Part shown: positions 22,525-32,560 of the stretch, in pieces | Numbering within the stretch: the first letter of the stretch is position 1 | How the letters are laid out: each line of letters starts with the position of its first letter | Assembly (NCBI RefSeq): GCF_021535045.1 | Contig: NZ_CP091056.1 | Location: 1,922,001 to 1,986,000 of the forward strand | DNA: 64,000 bases | Direction: 5' to 3' | Source: Ornithinimicrobium sp. INDO-MA30-4 | Lineage (GTDB): Bacteria; Actinomycetota; Actinomycetes; Actinomycetales; Dermatophilaceae | The notes under the pieces: generated by a model | Databases searched by the model: none | The model's input: only the letters and a program-made list of their open reading frames with translations | What the model was told of the DNA's origin: nothing | Made by a program: the position numbers and the translations under genes

Positions 22525-23576
22525 TGGGTCACCTCAGCATAGATATCGGCGATTTGCTCAGTCATCGCGCTAACCGAGGGCCAGTCGGCCGGCAATTGAG
22601 GTCGCAACTCAGGCTGTTGGGCTTGCGACAAGAGCGCTTGTGCCACCTGCGCTGGCTGGTCAGGATCAACCAGGCAGTGGCGCGGCAGGATCTCCGGGTT
22701 GCCGCCAACGTTGCTGGCCACAACCCCTTGGCCAGCAACAATGGCATCCAACAAGGTGTAGGAGCAGTTCTCCCAGATCGATAGCTGGGCGACCACGTCA
22801 ATCTTCTTGGCGAACTCGATCGGGTCAACAAAGCCTGGGAAGTCGACGTGTCCGTCAACACCGTGGCGCACTGCTTCGCTCGCCAACTGATCGGCCAGGG
22901 CCCGTCGCCCGCTACGGTGAGGTGTGCTGCGCGGTCACGGTCGATGACGTCAGCAAAAGCGCGCAGGAGATCACCAATGCGCTTCTCGGGTGCCAATCGC
23001 GACAGCGAGCCATACTGCACCCCGGCTCTCGCTGCGTTATGGCTGCGGGCCGATCAACGCCGTTGGGGATCACGGTGATGGGAGTGCTGGCGTGCCATTT
23101 GCTCTTCATCACGGTCGCGGTTGCCCGGAAACGGCGATCGCTGCCGCGAAGCGCTTCAGGCGGGCGGTGTGCACCCCAGCCATCACCTTCGACTTGGCCG
23201 AGGTGCCGTGATAGACGGTGTCGTCGCCAGCGAGGCCATGCTCGGTGGTGACCAGTTTGATTCCGCGCGGCACCGCTATGGCCGCAACGACATCTGCATA
23301 CGACAAATGGGTATGCACGATGCTGGGTCGCAGCGAAGAGCACAGTCGGCGCACCGCTCGGACTGACGCCGGCAATCCGGCGTGTGGGCCAATCTGCGCC
23401 TCCACCACAGGGTGGCCAGCGGCGTGCAGATCGTCGGCGAGCGGGCCTGGTGGGCACGCCACCACGACACGCCAGCCGGGAATGCCCACACGCAGCACGT
23501 CGCGCACATGCCGAGCAACCCCGCCGGAATCTGCGACGGGGATCACCCACAGTGCCAGCGGTGCCGCTAAAACCAT
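22521..23576 (-). CDS. Glycosyltransferase family 4 protein (several apparent frameshifts)
   Basis: GT-B retaining glycosyltransferase, about 350 residues when joined. N-terminal domain: ALWVIPVADSGGVARHVRDV and SIVHTHLSYADVVAAIAV with the His/Thr pocket. Linker: ITVIPNGVDRP. C-terminal domain: SLSRLAPEKRIGDLLRAFAD and SIWENCSYTLLDAIVAGQGV followed by GGNPEILP. Frames change near 23130, 23020 and 22890. The ATG at 23576 overlaps the stop of the NeuB fusion by 10 nt, and the stop overlaps the membrane-protein start by 4 nt, so it is embedded in the operon. Confidence 0.85.
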
Positions 23577-25813
23577 TGCTCGAGCCGCTCTAGCGCGGTC
23601 CAGAAGCCCTCGCCGTTATTGACGTGGCCCTGCCAAATCTCGGGGATAAAGCTGACGTCAGGTGCCATCGCGTCCAACTGCTGCGCCAAGAGTGCCCAGT
23701 CGACATCTCCCTCGCCGACCTGCACGCCCTCACCGTCGACGCCGGTCGCATCCACGAGGTGCAGGTGCTCGGTGTGCGGCGCCAAGAAGTCGATGGCCTC
23801 GCTGAATGACATGCCAAGGAAGGTCGCGGCCAACCGCGTGTGAGATATCCAAGGTCAACTTGCGGTTGTACTTCTTGGCGAACTCGGCCGTGTCCACCGG
23901 GTTAACGAACAGGTTGCAGAACAACTGCCCGCCCATGTACCACGGGAAAGGAGGCAAGGTCTGACAACCAAGGCGGACCCCGGTGGTGTCGACGCGATCC
24001 AGGCCAGCAGCAACCCGCGCATACATGGCATCTAGTTCGCCGCGCGCGACGTGGGCATCGTAGGTGAAGCCACCGACGCTAGCGATGACCACAGGATCTT
24101 TGTCACTCGTGAAGTAGGGCTTCATCGAGTTGGTGAGGTCAATGACCCGCTGCAACTCCGCGATGGAGCGCTCCCAGTGCTCATCGTCCGTCGATGCCAA
24201 GTTAAGCAAGAAGTCGCCAGCGAACAGATCGGGGCTGTGGCACGCGAAGGTCATCGGCAACTTTTGGTCGCCAAAAACCTCAGCCGGGTCCAACTCCAAG
24301 TCCTTATAGGAGAAGTGGAACTCAAGAAGTCTGGAGTGGAGTTTTCGGTCAGCGTCTCGACATCGTGATAGCGAACCGGCAGACCCCAAGGGCGATTGAA
24401 GGTGAAGTCGCGACCTGTTGCCACCGTGTCCGACAAATCACTGGCATAGAAGAAGTCACCCGAGGCCAGCGAGCGCTGCGCAGTGCGGCCAATTAGCTGC
24501 TGCAATGAGTTGGGCTGCAGACCGCGACCGGGGCTTTTGATGTCAATGTCCTCACGGCTGATGACCTGACCGGCTTCGATCGGGCCCTTCGCGACGAGCG
24601 ACTTCGCCAGATTGACCCGGTTCATCATCTCGCCGGTGGACACCACGCGAGGCGCCCCCGAACCCATGGCCTCCTCAATCTCGCGGACCCGTTTCACCAT
24701 TTCGGCGAACTCGTGGGGTAGCAACGAGACCTTGTGGTCGTTGCCCTCCAACGAACGGTCGGTGGTGAAGTGCTTCTCGATGACCTTGGCACCGAGCGCG
24801 ACAGCGGCAACCGGCACGTGGAAACCGCGCTCGTGGCCCGAATACCCCACTGGGGACTGGGACAACTCGCCAAGTCGCTGCATGTAGGCGAGGTTGACGT
24901 CCTTATAGGGCGCCGGGTAGGTCGACTGGCAGTGCAGCATCGCGAAGGGGGCACCCGTGTCACGCACCACGTCAACGGTTTGCTTAATCTCCGTCTCCGT
25001 TGACATACCGGTGGAGAGGACCAAAGGCACCCCGTAGGAACCCATCTTGGTCAGCAGGGCGTGGTTCGTCATGTCTGCGGAGGCAACCTTGAGGGCAGGG
25101 ATGCCGTAGTCCATCAACGCAGTGACACTGGGCTCGTCCCACGGCGTGCAGATCACATCGATGTCGCGCTCTTTGCGGTGGTCAAAGACCTCGAACAACT
25201 GCTCGGCGGACAGGTTGTATTTCGCTAGCAAATCCAGGGTGTACTGCGGGCCAAGGTCCTCGCCGGAATTGGTGGCAGTGCCGGACTGCCGATAAAGCGC
25301 AGACATGTCTCGCAGCTGGAACTTCACGACGTCGGCGCCGGCTTCGGCAGCCAGGTCGACGAGGTGCTTTGCCATCTCCACCGACCCCTGGTGGTTGATG
25401 CCAATCTCGGCAATCAGCACGGCCGGGTGATCCGGCGAAACCGTGTAGCGACCGATGCGGAACTGGTCACTGCGGTTAATCGCAATGGCAGTGATGTGCT
25501 GCTGCTCGTCCACCATCGGAATGTGCACGATGCCAGGACGAAACAGGCGCTCAATCTCATGCGCCGACTCAGTGGACGCAACGGTCAGGGAGTCGGTGTT
25601 GGCTACTTCACGACAAGGGGCTGTGAGATCCACATTGTCCTGGCCGCTCAACCAGCGGCGGAAGTCCCCATCGGACAGGGCCCCCAAGTGATGACCGTGC
25701 TCAGACACAACAAAAACAATGTGCGCCTGGTTGGCAGTGATTTTTTCAAGCGCGGACAGCACTGGGTCCTCCCCATACACGATGTATGGCGCCAGGTTTC
25801 GCTCGATAATCAT
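23567..25813 (-). CDS. CBS-NeuB-SAF-TIM barrel fusion: nonulosonate synthase with a fused sugar isomerase-like domain
   Basis: About 748 residues. Residues 1-115 are a CBS-domain pair (GALSDGDFRRWL, GIVHIPMVDEQQH). Residues 125-395 are a NeuB-type synthase that condenses PEP with an N-acyl hexosamine (AEIGINHQGSVEMA, FQLRDMSALYRQ, SGHERGFHVPVAA, IEKHFTTDRSLEGNDHKVSL). Residues 400-465 are an SAF/antifreeze-like domain (SREDIDIKSPGRGL). Residues about 480-748 are a xylose-isomerase-like TIM barrel (FACHSPDLFAGDF, LTLDISHTRLAATF, LHLVDATGVDGEG, IPEIWQGHVNNGEG). Frame changes occur near 24325 and 23825; the second is a missing AC in ACAC. Overlaps neuA by 4 nt. The product could be sialic, legionaminic or a related acid. 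Confidence 0.85.
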
Positions 25814-26508
25814 GCGCCGCTCTTTCTTAGTTGCTGCAATCGGTCTTCGGCGACCGCGAGGTCATGGAAGGTGTCGATATCGATACCTTCGGCTTCATCC
25901 ATGATGAATAGTCCTATCCGGCCACCGAGGCGATTGTGATGCTCCGCATAAATGTCAACGGACGTGACATAAAGAGAGCCAGTCTCGCGGTATCTCATCG
26001 TCACGGAGGTGAGGTCCTGGCGGCGCGGGCGTCTCGTCACATCATAGTGCGCGCACGGAGTATCCCCGGCCTCCCAGATAAAGGGAGCCTGTGGGACAAC
26101 TCCCACCATCGAATTGAAATCACTAGCCTCAAACTCCGCAACCGCCCGCTCTAACGTGCCTCGGAGTCGCACAGGTGACGTGGCCTGCAATAGGAGCACG
26201 GCATCTGGCCGTTGGCCGCGCTCAGTTTGAAAGGCAATGGCATGCTCCACGACTGGCTCAGTCGCGGTTGCATCCTGGGCCAATTCAAGAGGTCGAATAA
26301 ACGGCACCTGGGCACCAGCGGCCAGCGCCACCTGCGCAATAGCCTCATCGTCGGTCGAAACAACGACATCCATTTCGACGTCAGCTTCAAGTGCCTGCTC
26401 AATGGTCCACGCAATGAGCGGCTTCTCAGCCACTAAACGCAGATTCTTGCCCGGGATACCTTTCGAGCCACCTCGAGCTGGGATTAAACACAAAATTCGC
26501 ATACTCAC
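25810..26508 (-). CDS. neuA: CMP-nonulosonate (acylneuraminate) cytidylyltransferase
   Basis: Activates a nonulosonic acid with CTP to give the CMP-sugar donor. An unbroken 232-residue frame. The N-terminal CTP loop is LIPARGGSKGIPGKNL, followed by VVVSTDDEAIAQVA and LLQATSPVR, all diagnostic for the family. The GTG at 26508 overlaps the preceding stop (GTGA); an in-frame ATG two codons later is an alternative. It is immediately followed by the NeuB fusion with 4-nt overlap, so synthase and activator are translated together. Confidence 0.93.
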   Translation of the reverse strand: MSMRILCLIPARGGSKGIPGKNLRLVAEKPLIAWTIEQALEADVEMDVVVSTDDEAIAQVALAAGAQVPFIRPLELAQDATATEPVVEHAIAFQTERGQRPDAVLLLQATSPVRLRGTLERAVAEFEASDFNSMVGVVPQAPFIWEAGDTPCAHYDVTRRPRRQDLTSVTMRYRETGSLYVTSVDIYAEHHNRLGGRIGLFIMDEAEGIDIDTFHDLAVAEDRLQQLRKSGA

Positions 26509-27675
26509 TCTTCCAGCATCGCAGTGATGCGCTCGGCCAGCAGCGCCGCTGGCTCAGGTGCTGGCACAACCGGCGCGGGGTGGGCTCGGCACCGAACTGC
26601 GCCATCCCGTACCGCTGCCAAAACTCCGTCAACCAGGCAGGTGGATTGTCGTAATGCACCCACGCCGGTATGCCCTTCGCTGACGCCTCGAGGACACCCG
26701 TCGAGAAGGCACTCACCACCGGGGTGTTGAGCGAGGCGAGCGGAACAGCGCCGTCGTCGATAGTTATGCCTTGGCGTCGCCAGATCGCGTGCTGGGCTCG
26801 GGAAAGCTTGTCCCTCTCGGCGGGGTGGGGGCGATACGTCGCCCCAGTTGCGCGGCAAAAAGCACCTGTCGAGCGGGCCATATCGCGACGAGGCAGCTCC
26901 GCGCCGTGCAGTTGCCCGAGGTAGGTCAATGGCAAGTCGTCATGCGCCAGTGCTGTCTCAGGAGCAGGGTTACGGGCAGCCTCCCACAGCAACTGTGAAC
27001 CGATGACCTCGGCAGTCACATCCGTGCGGCCCGACGCCCAGAAGTCAGCGTCGGCCTGTGACCAGGCCATCAGGTGAGCCCCGGAAGCGAGCGGCGGGTT
27101 GTAGGGGTGATGAGGCCGTGTTGCACGACGACATAAGGAACACTTGCCGAATTGGCGTGTGCATACCCTGCCGAGCCCAAACCTGCATAGTGCCCTGTCG
27201 ACACCACGACCTTGCTGCCCACGAAACCTCGGTCGATCGCAATTTCACGGACTGCCGCGGCCACAAACTGGGGCGGTAACGCCCCAGTCGGCATCACCAG
27301 GCGCACAGAATCTTGCTTAAGGTGTCGAAGCGGGCGCTCGAGGGCAAGGAGAGCTGTTGGGGACAGCGAGTCAAGCACAATAACCACGGGCGCTTCGAGA
27401 GGCCCCATCGACCACATCGTGCTCGGTTTCACGTCTGGCTTCACGCGATGCTTCAAACGACGCATTGCTGCGGCGGGTCCGCTCGGCTTTGCCCATGCCT
27501 GCCAGGCCCGAAGGTCAGCCGGATAGACCAGTCCTGTCATGGTCGGATACCGATCGGCTTTGCATGTGAAGGGATCAATTTCAGGCAGATACACGGCTTG
27601 CCCGATGCCCAGTGGAGATGCAGTGGCCTCTGTCGCGAAGACCGCAGCCCTGTGCAACGTGCTGGTCAGGTCCAC
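26505..27675 (-). CDS. Putative glycosyltransferase, polysialyltransferase/CDP-glycerol transferase-like (apparent frameshifts)
   Basis: About 390 residues when joined across frame changes near 27085 and 26590. I do not recognise a precise family. The GT-B-like pattern is suggestive: VVIVLDSLSPTALLALERPL, then YVVVQHGLITPTT, AWSQADADFW, a central YRPHPAERDKLSRA, and a late STGVLEASAKGIPAWVHYD. The PHPAE and ST-x-x-EA-x-x-G-x-P pattern recurs in capsule polymer-type and sialyl transferases. It begins at a GTG at 27675 just after GGAGGA and overlaps neuA at its end. A CMP-nonulosonate transferase is the simplest guess from context, not from catalytic evidence. Confidence 0.6.
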
Positions 27676-28675
27676 AATTCCTCCAGTGCGTTCATCCGAT
27701 GCGCGAACGTGTGTTCAGCCAAAGTGCGATGCTGCCCTGCCTGGCGGATACTGCTAGCCCACAATGGCTCTACGTAGGCGCGCTGGTAGTAATCAATGAT
27801 CTCGTCAGCACCAGAAAAGACCAGGGCTTCCGTCCCCACGTCGTAGAACTCGCTAACTTCAGCCCGGTCAACCAGCGGCAAGGACCCAACGCCAGGTGCT
27901 TCAAATGTGCGCATGGTGAAGCCGTCCTGGTCGCCATGGATGTTGAGCGTGGCTGTCGAGGCCGCCATCACGCCGTACGCGTGGCTGCGGTCCAGGTCCC
28001 GATCCGCGGGCAGATCGGGGCGCTGACGGTTCCACGTCCTGGCCTTGTCTCGCCAGTCGTGGGACCAGTCACGCCCATAGGCGCGGACCGGCACGCCGGA
28101 CTGGTGAACCTCACTCAAAGGGCTTCTCGCTGGGGGTAGCGGGCCCCGATAAAGGAAACCTCCGGCACGGCGGGTGCCTGGGTGATCTGCGTCGACGCGT
28201 CGAAAGCCAGCGGCACGTACGCGCAAGCAACACCCGCAGCATTCAGCGCAGCGGTGTCGGCCTTGCTGTAGGAGGCGACAGCACCACATACCTTGAGCTT
28301 TTCCGGTGTCCACTCGGTGCGTCGGATCTCGTCATACATCCAGAGGGTGGTCGAGGCGCCAACCTCGTCAAGGGCTTGCCAAACGCTGGCGTCAAGCAGG
28401 TCGCCCTTCACCACGAGCGCAACGTCAGGCTTAACCTCGTAAACCAACGCGCGCATTCGGGCGCTGATGTGTTCGATCCGCGCGGCCGTGCCGTTGCTGC
28501 CAAATCGATCAGCCAACTCGTAACGCAATTTGTGGTGCGCTTTGGCCTTCCGGGTGGGCAGGTGGTCATAAATACCTGTCGTCACCGAATAGCCGCGCTG
28601 CGTCAGAGCCGCGGACATCCCGCGCCAGTAACCGTGGAAGCCCGGGCTGAGCAGGAGGAGACGGGGTTGGGTCAC
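27666..28675 (-). CDS. CgeB-like glycosyltransferase (apparent frameshift)
   Basis: About 336 residues when joined across a frame change near 28120. The N-terminal domain (LLLLSPGFHGYWRGMSAAL, PDVALVVKGDLLDASVWQAL, TTLWMYDEIR) and C-terminal domain (MAASTATLNIHGDQDG, FTMRTFEAPGVGSLPLVDR, SEFYDVGTEALVFSG) fit the CgeB-type GT-B family. Its known members glycosylate spore or surface structures. It overlaps the epimerase by 4 nt and the next GT by 10 nt. Donor and acceptor are unknown. Confidence 0.8.
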
Positions 28676-29731
28676 TGGGTAAGCCCACGCTGGGAAAGCT
28701 CAGTCAACGCGTCATCCCAGACGGTCGACTGTGCCCCTGGCTTATCCCACGACCAGCCAATGAAGTCAGCCACCGCTGCTGCGGTTGACCACTGCGGCGC
28801 TGGCGCTCCCGCTGACCGGGAATTACCGAGGTCAGCGGCCGCATGGTCGATGTCCCCGGCCCGGGTCACGGCAACATGCTCAACCGGCACCTGCACTCCA
28901 GGGGAGCCAGCCATCGCATACTCAGCCAATTGCAAAAGTGGTGCGCTCGCCGGTACCACTGTTCAGCACTAGCGGCTCCCCAACATCGTCGTGTTGGTGG
29001 ATAGCCCAGGAAATCAGGGCCGCCAAATCCTGAACATGGACGAAGTCGCGCGTCTGCGACCCGTCGCCGTACACCGAGATCGGTCGCCCTTCGCGCAACC
29101 GCGCCAAGAAAGCAGCGAGCACGCCCGTGTAGGGGTTGTGCAGGGCTTGACCTGGGCCAATCACGTTTTGTGGGCGGATCACCGTCAACGGGATGTGGCC
29201 CTGAGCGATGTCAAAGGCGACTGTTTCGCCCAATGACTTGGTCTCGCCATAGACCGACACCGGCAGGTGCGGGTCGCCTTCGGTGGAAGCCACGGGACGG
29301 GCCAGGTCGCAGCACGGCTCCCCGTGCCCCATGCCGTGCTTCTCGCACAGAAACCCTCCGTGCCCATAGACGGCACGAGAACTCATTGACATCAGCGGCG
29401 CCTGGTGAGCGACGGCCCATTGGGCTGCTAGCCGGGTGCCCTCGACATTGACGCGGTGATAGCGATCCTGCTCATACATGGACTGGCCAGTGCCGGTCTC
29501 CGCAGCCAGGTGCACCACCGCGTCAACATCTGGCAGGTTTACCCAGGCAGAAGCCTCCGAAACGTCGCCAACAAACACTTCACCCGGGAACGCCGCACTG
29601 GCACCCTCGGGGTCGAGGTGGACTTGGTTGTGCAGGGAGTCGAGGGCAATGACTTCGTCACCTTGGGCGATAAGCAGGCGAGCCAGATGCTGGCCGATGA
29701 ATCCGACACCGCCAGTAATCAGGATCTTCAC
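28672..29731 (-). CDS. NAD-dependent sugar-nucleotide epimerase/dehydratase (apparent frameshift)
   Basis: An extended SDR of about 352 residues. ILITGGVGFIGQHLARLL is the NAD loop, MSMSSRAVYGHGG the Ser region and VSVYGETKSLGETVA the Tyr-x3-Lys pair. RPQNVIGPGQALHNPYTGV and SVYGDGSQTRDFVHVQDLA resemble UDP-glucose 4-epimerase-like enzymes. A Cys-rich insertion (CEKHGMGHGEPCCDLARP) between Ser and Tyr is unusual for the family. The frame changes near 28935. It starts with GTG at 29731 behind GGAGGAAGG and is second in the operon. Confidence 0.82.
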
Positions 29732-30647
29732 GATTGATCCTTCCTCCAGATGAGTCGTTTTTCAGTCCGCGCGACAGCCAACGGATCAACATCGACCCCC
29801 GCAATCGTCGAGTCGTGTTCCACGCCAAGTTGACACCGGTTGCAGCGCTCAGGGCTGCCTTCAAGGCCAGCGGGTGTCCCCATTTTGCGCGTAGCGTTCG
29901 CGCGACTTCACGAGCCATTGGCGCCGCCGCAGCGGATCGGAGGAGCCGCCGCCCTGATGGGTCAGGGTGATCGAACCGACCACGATCGAAGGGATGCCGA
30001 CCGCGCGCAGCCGGCGCTGTAGATCGATCTCTTCGGAGTTCATGAAGTAGCCCTCGTCAAAGCCGCTGGCCTGCTCAAAGGAATCGCGGGGAAGCAGCAT
30101 GCAGGCTCCCACCACCCAGTCTGTCGGGGTAACAGTCGAGGCGTCAGTGGCGGTGTCGTGGCCGACGGCTTTGTGCATAGCTTTGGTCGATCGCAGCCTG
30201 GCCAGTGGAGTGAGCCACTCGGCGCTTTGGTGCGCAATGGTCGGGAAGTGTCGGCCAACCCATTGATACTCGCCGCCACGACCCACCACCGGGGCTGGCC
30301 ACTGCGGGCATCCATGGGGACGACTGGGTCACAAAGTCGGCAAGGAACCCAGCAGCAAACTCAACATCGCTGTTGAGGATTAGCAGCAACTCAAGATTTG
30401 CGACGGCAGCGCCGGAGTTCACTGCCGAGCCAAATCCACCATTGCTGGGGCGCGTCACGACCTGCACCAAAGAGCTTTCACCGTCGTAGCAAAACGGCAC
30501 TGGCGAGGCATCGTCCGCAACAATAATCTGCAAATCGCCCGAGTATGCCTGTCCCATGAGGGCGTCGATCAAGCCGAGGGTCGGTTTTGGGTCCCCGTAG
30601 TGGGGAATCACGACCGAAAGGCCTGGCAAGGACGCAGGGGCAATCAT
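29728..30647 (-). CDS. Glycosyltransferase family 2 protein (apparent frameshifts)
   Basis: GT-A enzyme of about 305 residues. SVVIPHYGDPKPTLGLIDAL opens the fold, VADDASPVPF and LILNSDVEFAAGFL carry the metal-binding Asp cluster, and GACMLLPRDSFEQASGFDEG with MNSEEIDLQRRL is the acceptor-side signature of rhamnosyl/galactofuranosyl-like transferases. Frames change near 30325 and 29890. One extra A in an A run near 29760 would give a stop TGA at 29728 that overlaps the epimerase GTG. First gene of the nine-gene operon; the ATG at 30647 lacks a strong ribosome site. Confidence 0.82.
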
Positions 30648-30834
30648 AGTGAGTGAATGATACGTCGCTAAAGCGACTCGATCTTTCGCAAAATCATTCT
30701 CGCCGGCCATCGCACCGATCCGTCGGGTCTGCAAGTCCCGGCCAAACCGAGCGATTCACCATGACATTCGTCATGTCTGGATGATGCAACTACGCCCCTA
30801 CCGCCTGCGCAGAGATCGCCATAGCGTGGCGGTT

Positions 30835-31803
30835 ATGAATCAACCAACAGCGGTCAGCCTCGCCGAAGTGACAAAGTCCTTTAAAACCAAGGACGGCAAT
30901 TTCTCCGCAGTCCGTGACCTCAACCTCGAAATTGCAGCCGGTCAGATCGTTGCTCTGCTGGGGCCTAACGGCGCTGGCAAAACGACGACGATCGACATGA
31001 TCCTGGGGCTGACCGCCCCAAGCACCGGCAAGGCTTCCGTGTATGGGGCAGACCCTCGCGCAGCCGTGCACGCTGGCAGGGTCTCGGCAGTGCTGCAGAC
31101 CGGGGTTTGCTGCGCGACCTCACCGTGCGCGAAACGATCCAGATGGTCGCCTCGACATTTGTTAACCACCCGGGGTGGATCACGTCATGGAGCGCGCCGG
31201 CCTGACGGACCTGGCAAGGCGCAAGGTGTCGAAGTGCTCAGGCGGTGAGCAGCAACGCTTGCGGTTTGCGCTAGCCCTGCTTCCCGACCCCGATCTGCTG
31301 ATTTTGGATGAGCCAACAGCAGGCATGGATGTCGGTGCCCGGCGTGACTTTTGAAGACTATGCATGTCGAGGCCGCCGCTGGGCGCACCATCATCTTCGC
31401 GACCCACTACCTCGAAGAGGCCGACGCCTTTGCCCAACGCATTGTGTTGATGGCGCGCGGGAAAATCGTGGCCGACGGGAGCACCGAAGAGATCCGAGCT
31501 CGCGCGAGTGGGCGCACCGTGACCGCTGCGGTTGACGCTGAGACGTTGCCTGATGTCGTCGCAACGCTGGAGTCGATGACCGAAGTAAGCAACGTCAGCA
31601 CCGAAGGTCAGCGAGTGAGCGTCGCTTCAACCGATTCCGATGCCGTCGCTCGTCGACTGCTGACCGACCTCGGTGGCCATGACCTTGAGATCACCACCGG
31701 ATCGTTGGAGTCGGCCTTTGTGTCGATCACCGGGGATCAAGCCGACTCTGATGACAACACCGCCAACGACAGCACGACTAACGACAGTGAGGCAGTGGCA
31801 TGA
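30835..31803 (+). CDS. ABC-2 type exporter, ATP-binding subunit (apparent frameshifts)
   Basis: A daunorubicin-resistance/CcmA-like ATPase that powers export with the permease downstream. Walker A is LLGPNGAGKTTTIDM; the signature is SGGEQQRLRFALALL; Walker B is LLILDEPTAGMDVGARRDF; the switch His is in FATHYLEEADAFAQRI. Three breaks (near 31103, 31175 and 31353) are each explained by one missing G in a G run, e.g. QTGGLLRDLTVRETI. The C-terminal 90 residues are acidic and Thr-rich. The ATG at 30835 is chosen over the upstream in-frame codon because the protein homology begins there. Overlaps the permease by 4 nt. Confidence 0.9.
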
Positions 31804-32560
31804 ACACCACATTCCTGAAGATTGAACTACTACGCATCTTGCGCGACCCGGTGACGATGTTCTTCACGGCTCTACTACCGGTGTTCTTCTACATCATCTT
31901 CGGTGCTTCGCAGGACTACTCCGACCTCACAGCAGGCAACGGAAATGTCGCGATGTACATCATGATTTCGATGGCTGGCTATGGGGCAGTCACGGCTACA
32001 GCAGGCATCGGGGGCATGGCGGCCGTTGAGCGGATGCAGGGCTGGGGCCGCCAACTCGGTTTGACCCCCTTAGGGGACGGCGGCTTTGTGGCCATCAAGT
32101 CAGCCGTGGCGCTGATGATCTGCTGCATCCCGATTGGGTTAGTCTATATTGCCGGTCTCGTGACCGGGGCCAAGGAGACTCACTGCAGGTGTGGCTGCTC
32201 AGCCTGCTGATCCTTGTGGTCGGCGCGATCATGTTCGCTCTCTATGGCCTCATTTTTGGTCTGGCCTTCCGCTCAGAGGCAGCGGTCAGCGCGGCCAGTG
32301 GCTCGCTGGTGATTCTTGCCTTCCTCGGCAATATCTTCTTCCCGCTGAGCGGGGCGCTGCTGACTTTCGCGAAGTTCACGCCGCTGTATGGCTACATCGC
32401 CTTGGCTCGCTACCCCCTGACCGAAGGCTTCTCCGTCGGGGTCGATGGTGTCGTCACCGAAGAGGCGCTCTGGATCCCTGTCGTTAATGTCGTCGTATGG
32501 ACTCTGATCTTCGCGGCTTTGGCGACCTGGCTCGTACGTCGGGGCCGGGGCCGGCAGTGA
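31800..32560 (+). CDS. ABC-2 type exporter, permease subunit (apparent frameshift)
   Basis: A six-helix membrane protein of about 253 residues. FLKIELLRILRDPVTMFFTA begins the ABC-2 domain, with helices at VFFYIIFGAS, IMISMAGYGAVTATAGI, LMICCIPIGLVYIAGL, LLILVVGAIMFALYGLIFG and ILAFLGNIFFPLSGALL. The frame changes near 32178. The substrate is unknown; relatives export drugs, lipids or lantibiotics. The operon context (ATPase, permease, sensor kinase, regulator) is typical of inducible envelope-stress or drug exporters. Its stop overlaps the kinase GTG start. Confidence 0.85.
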
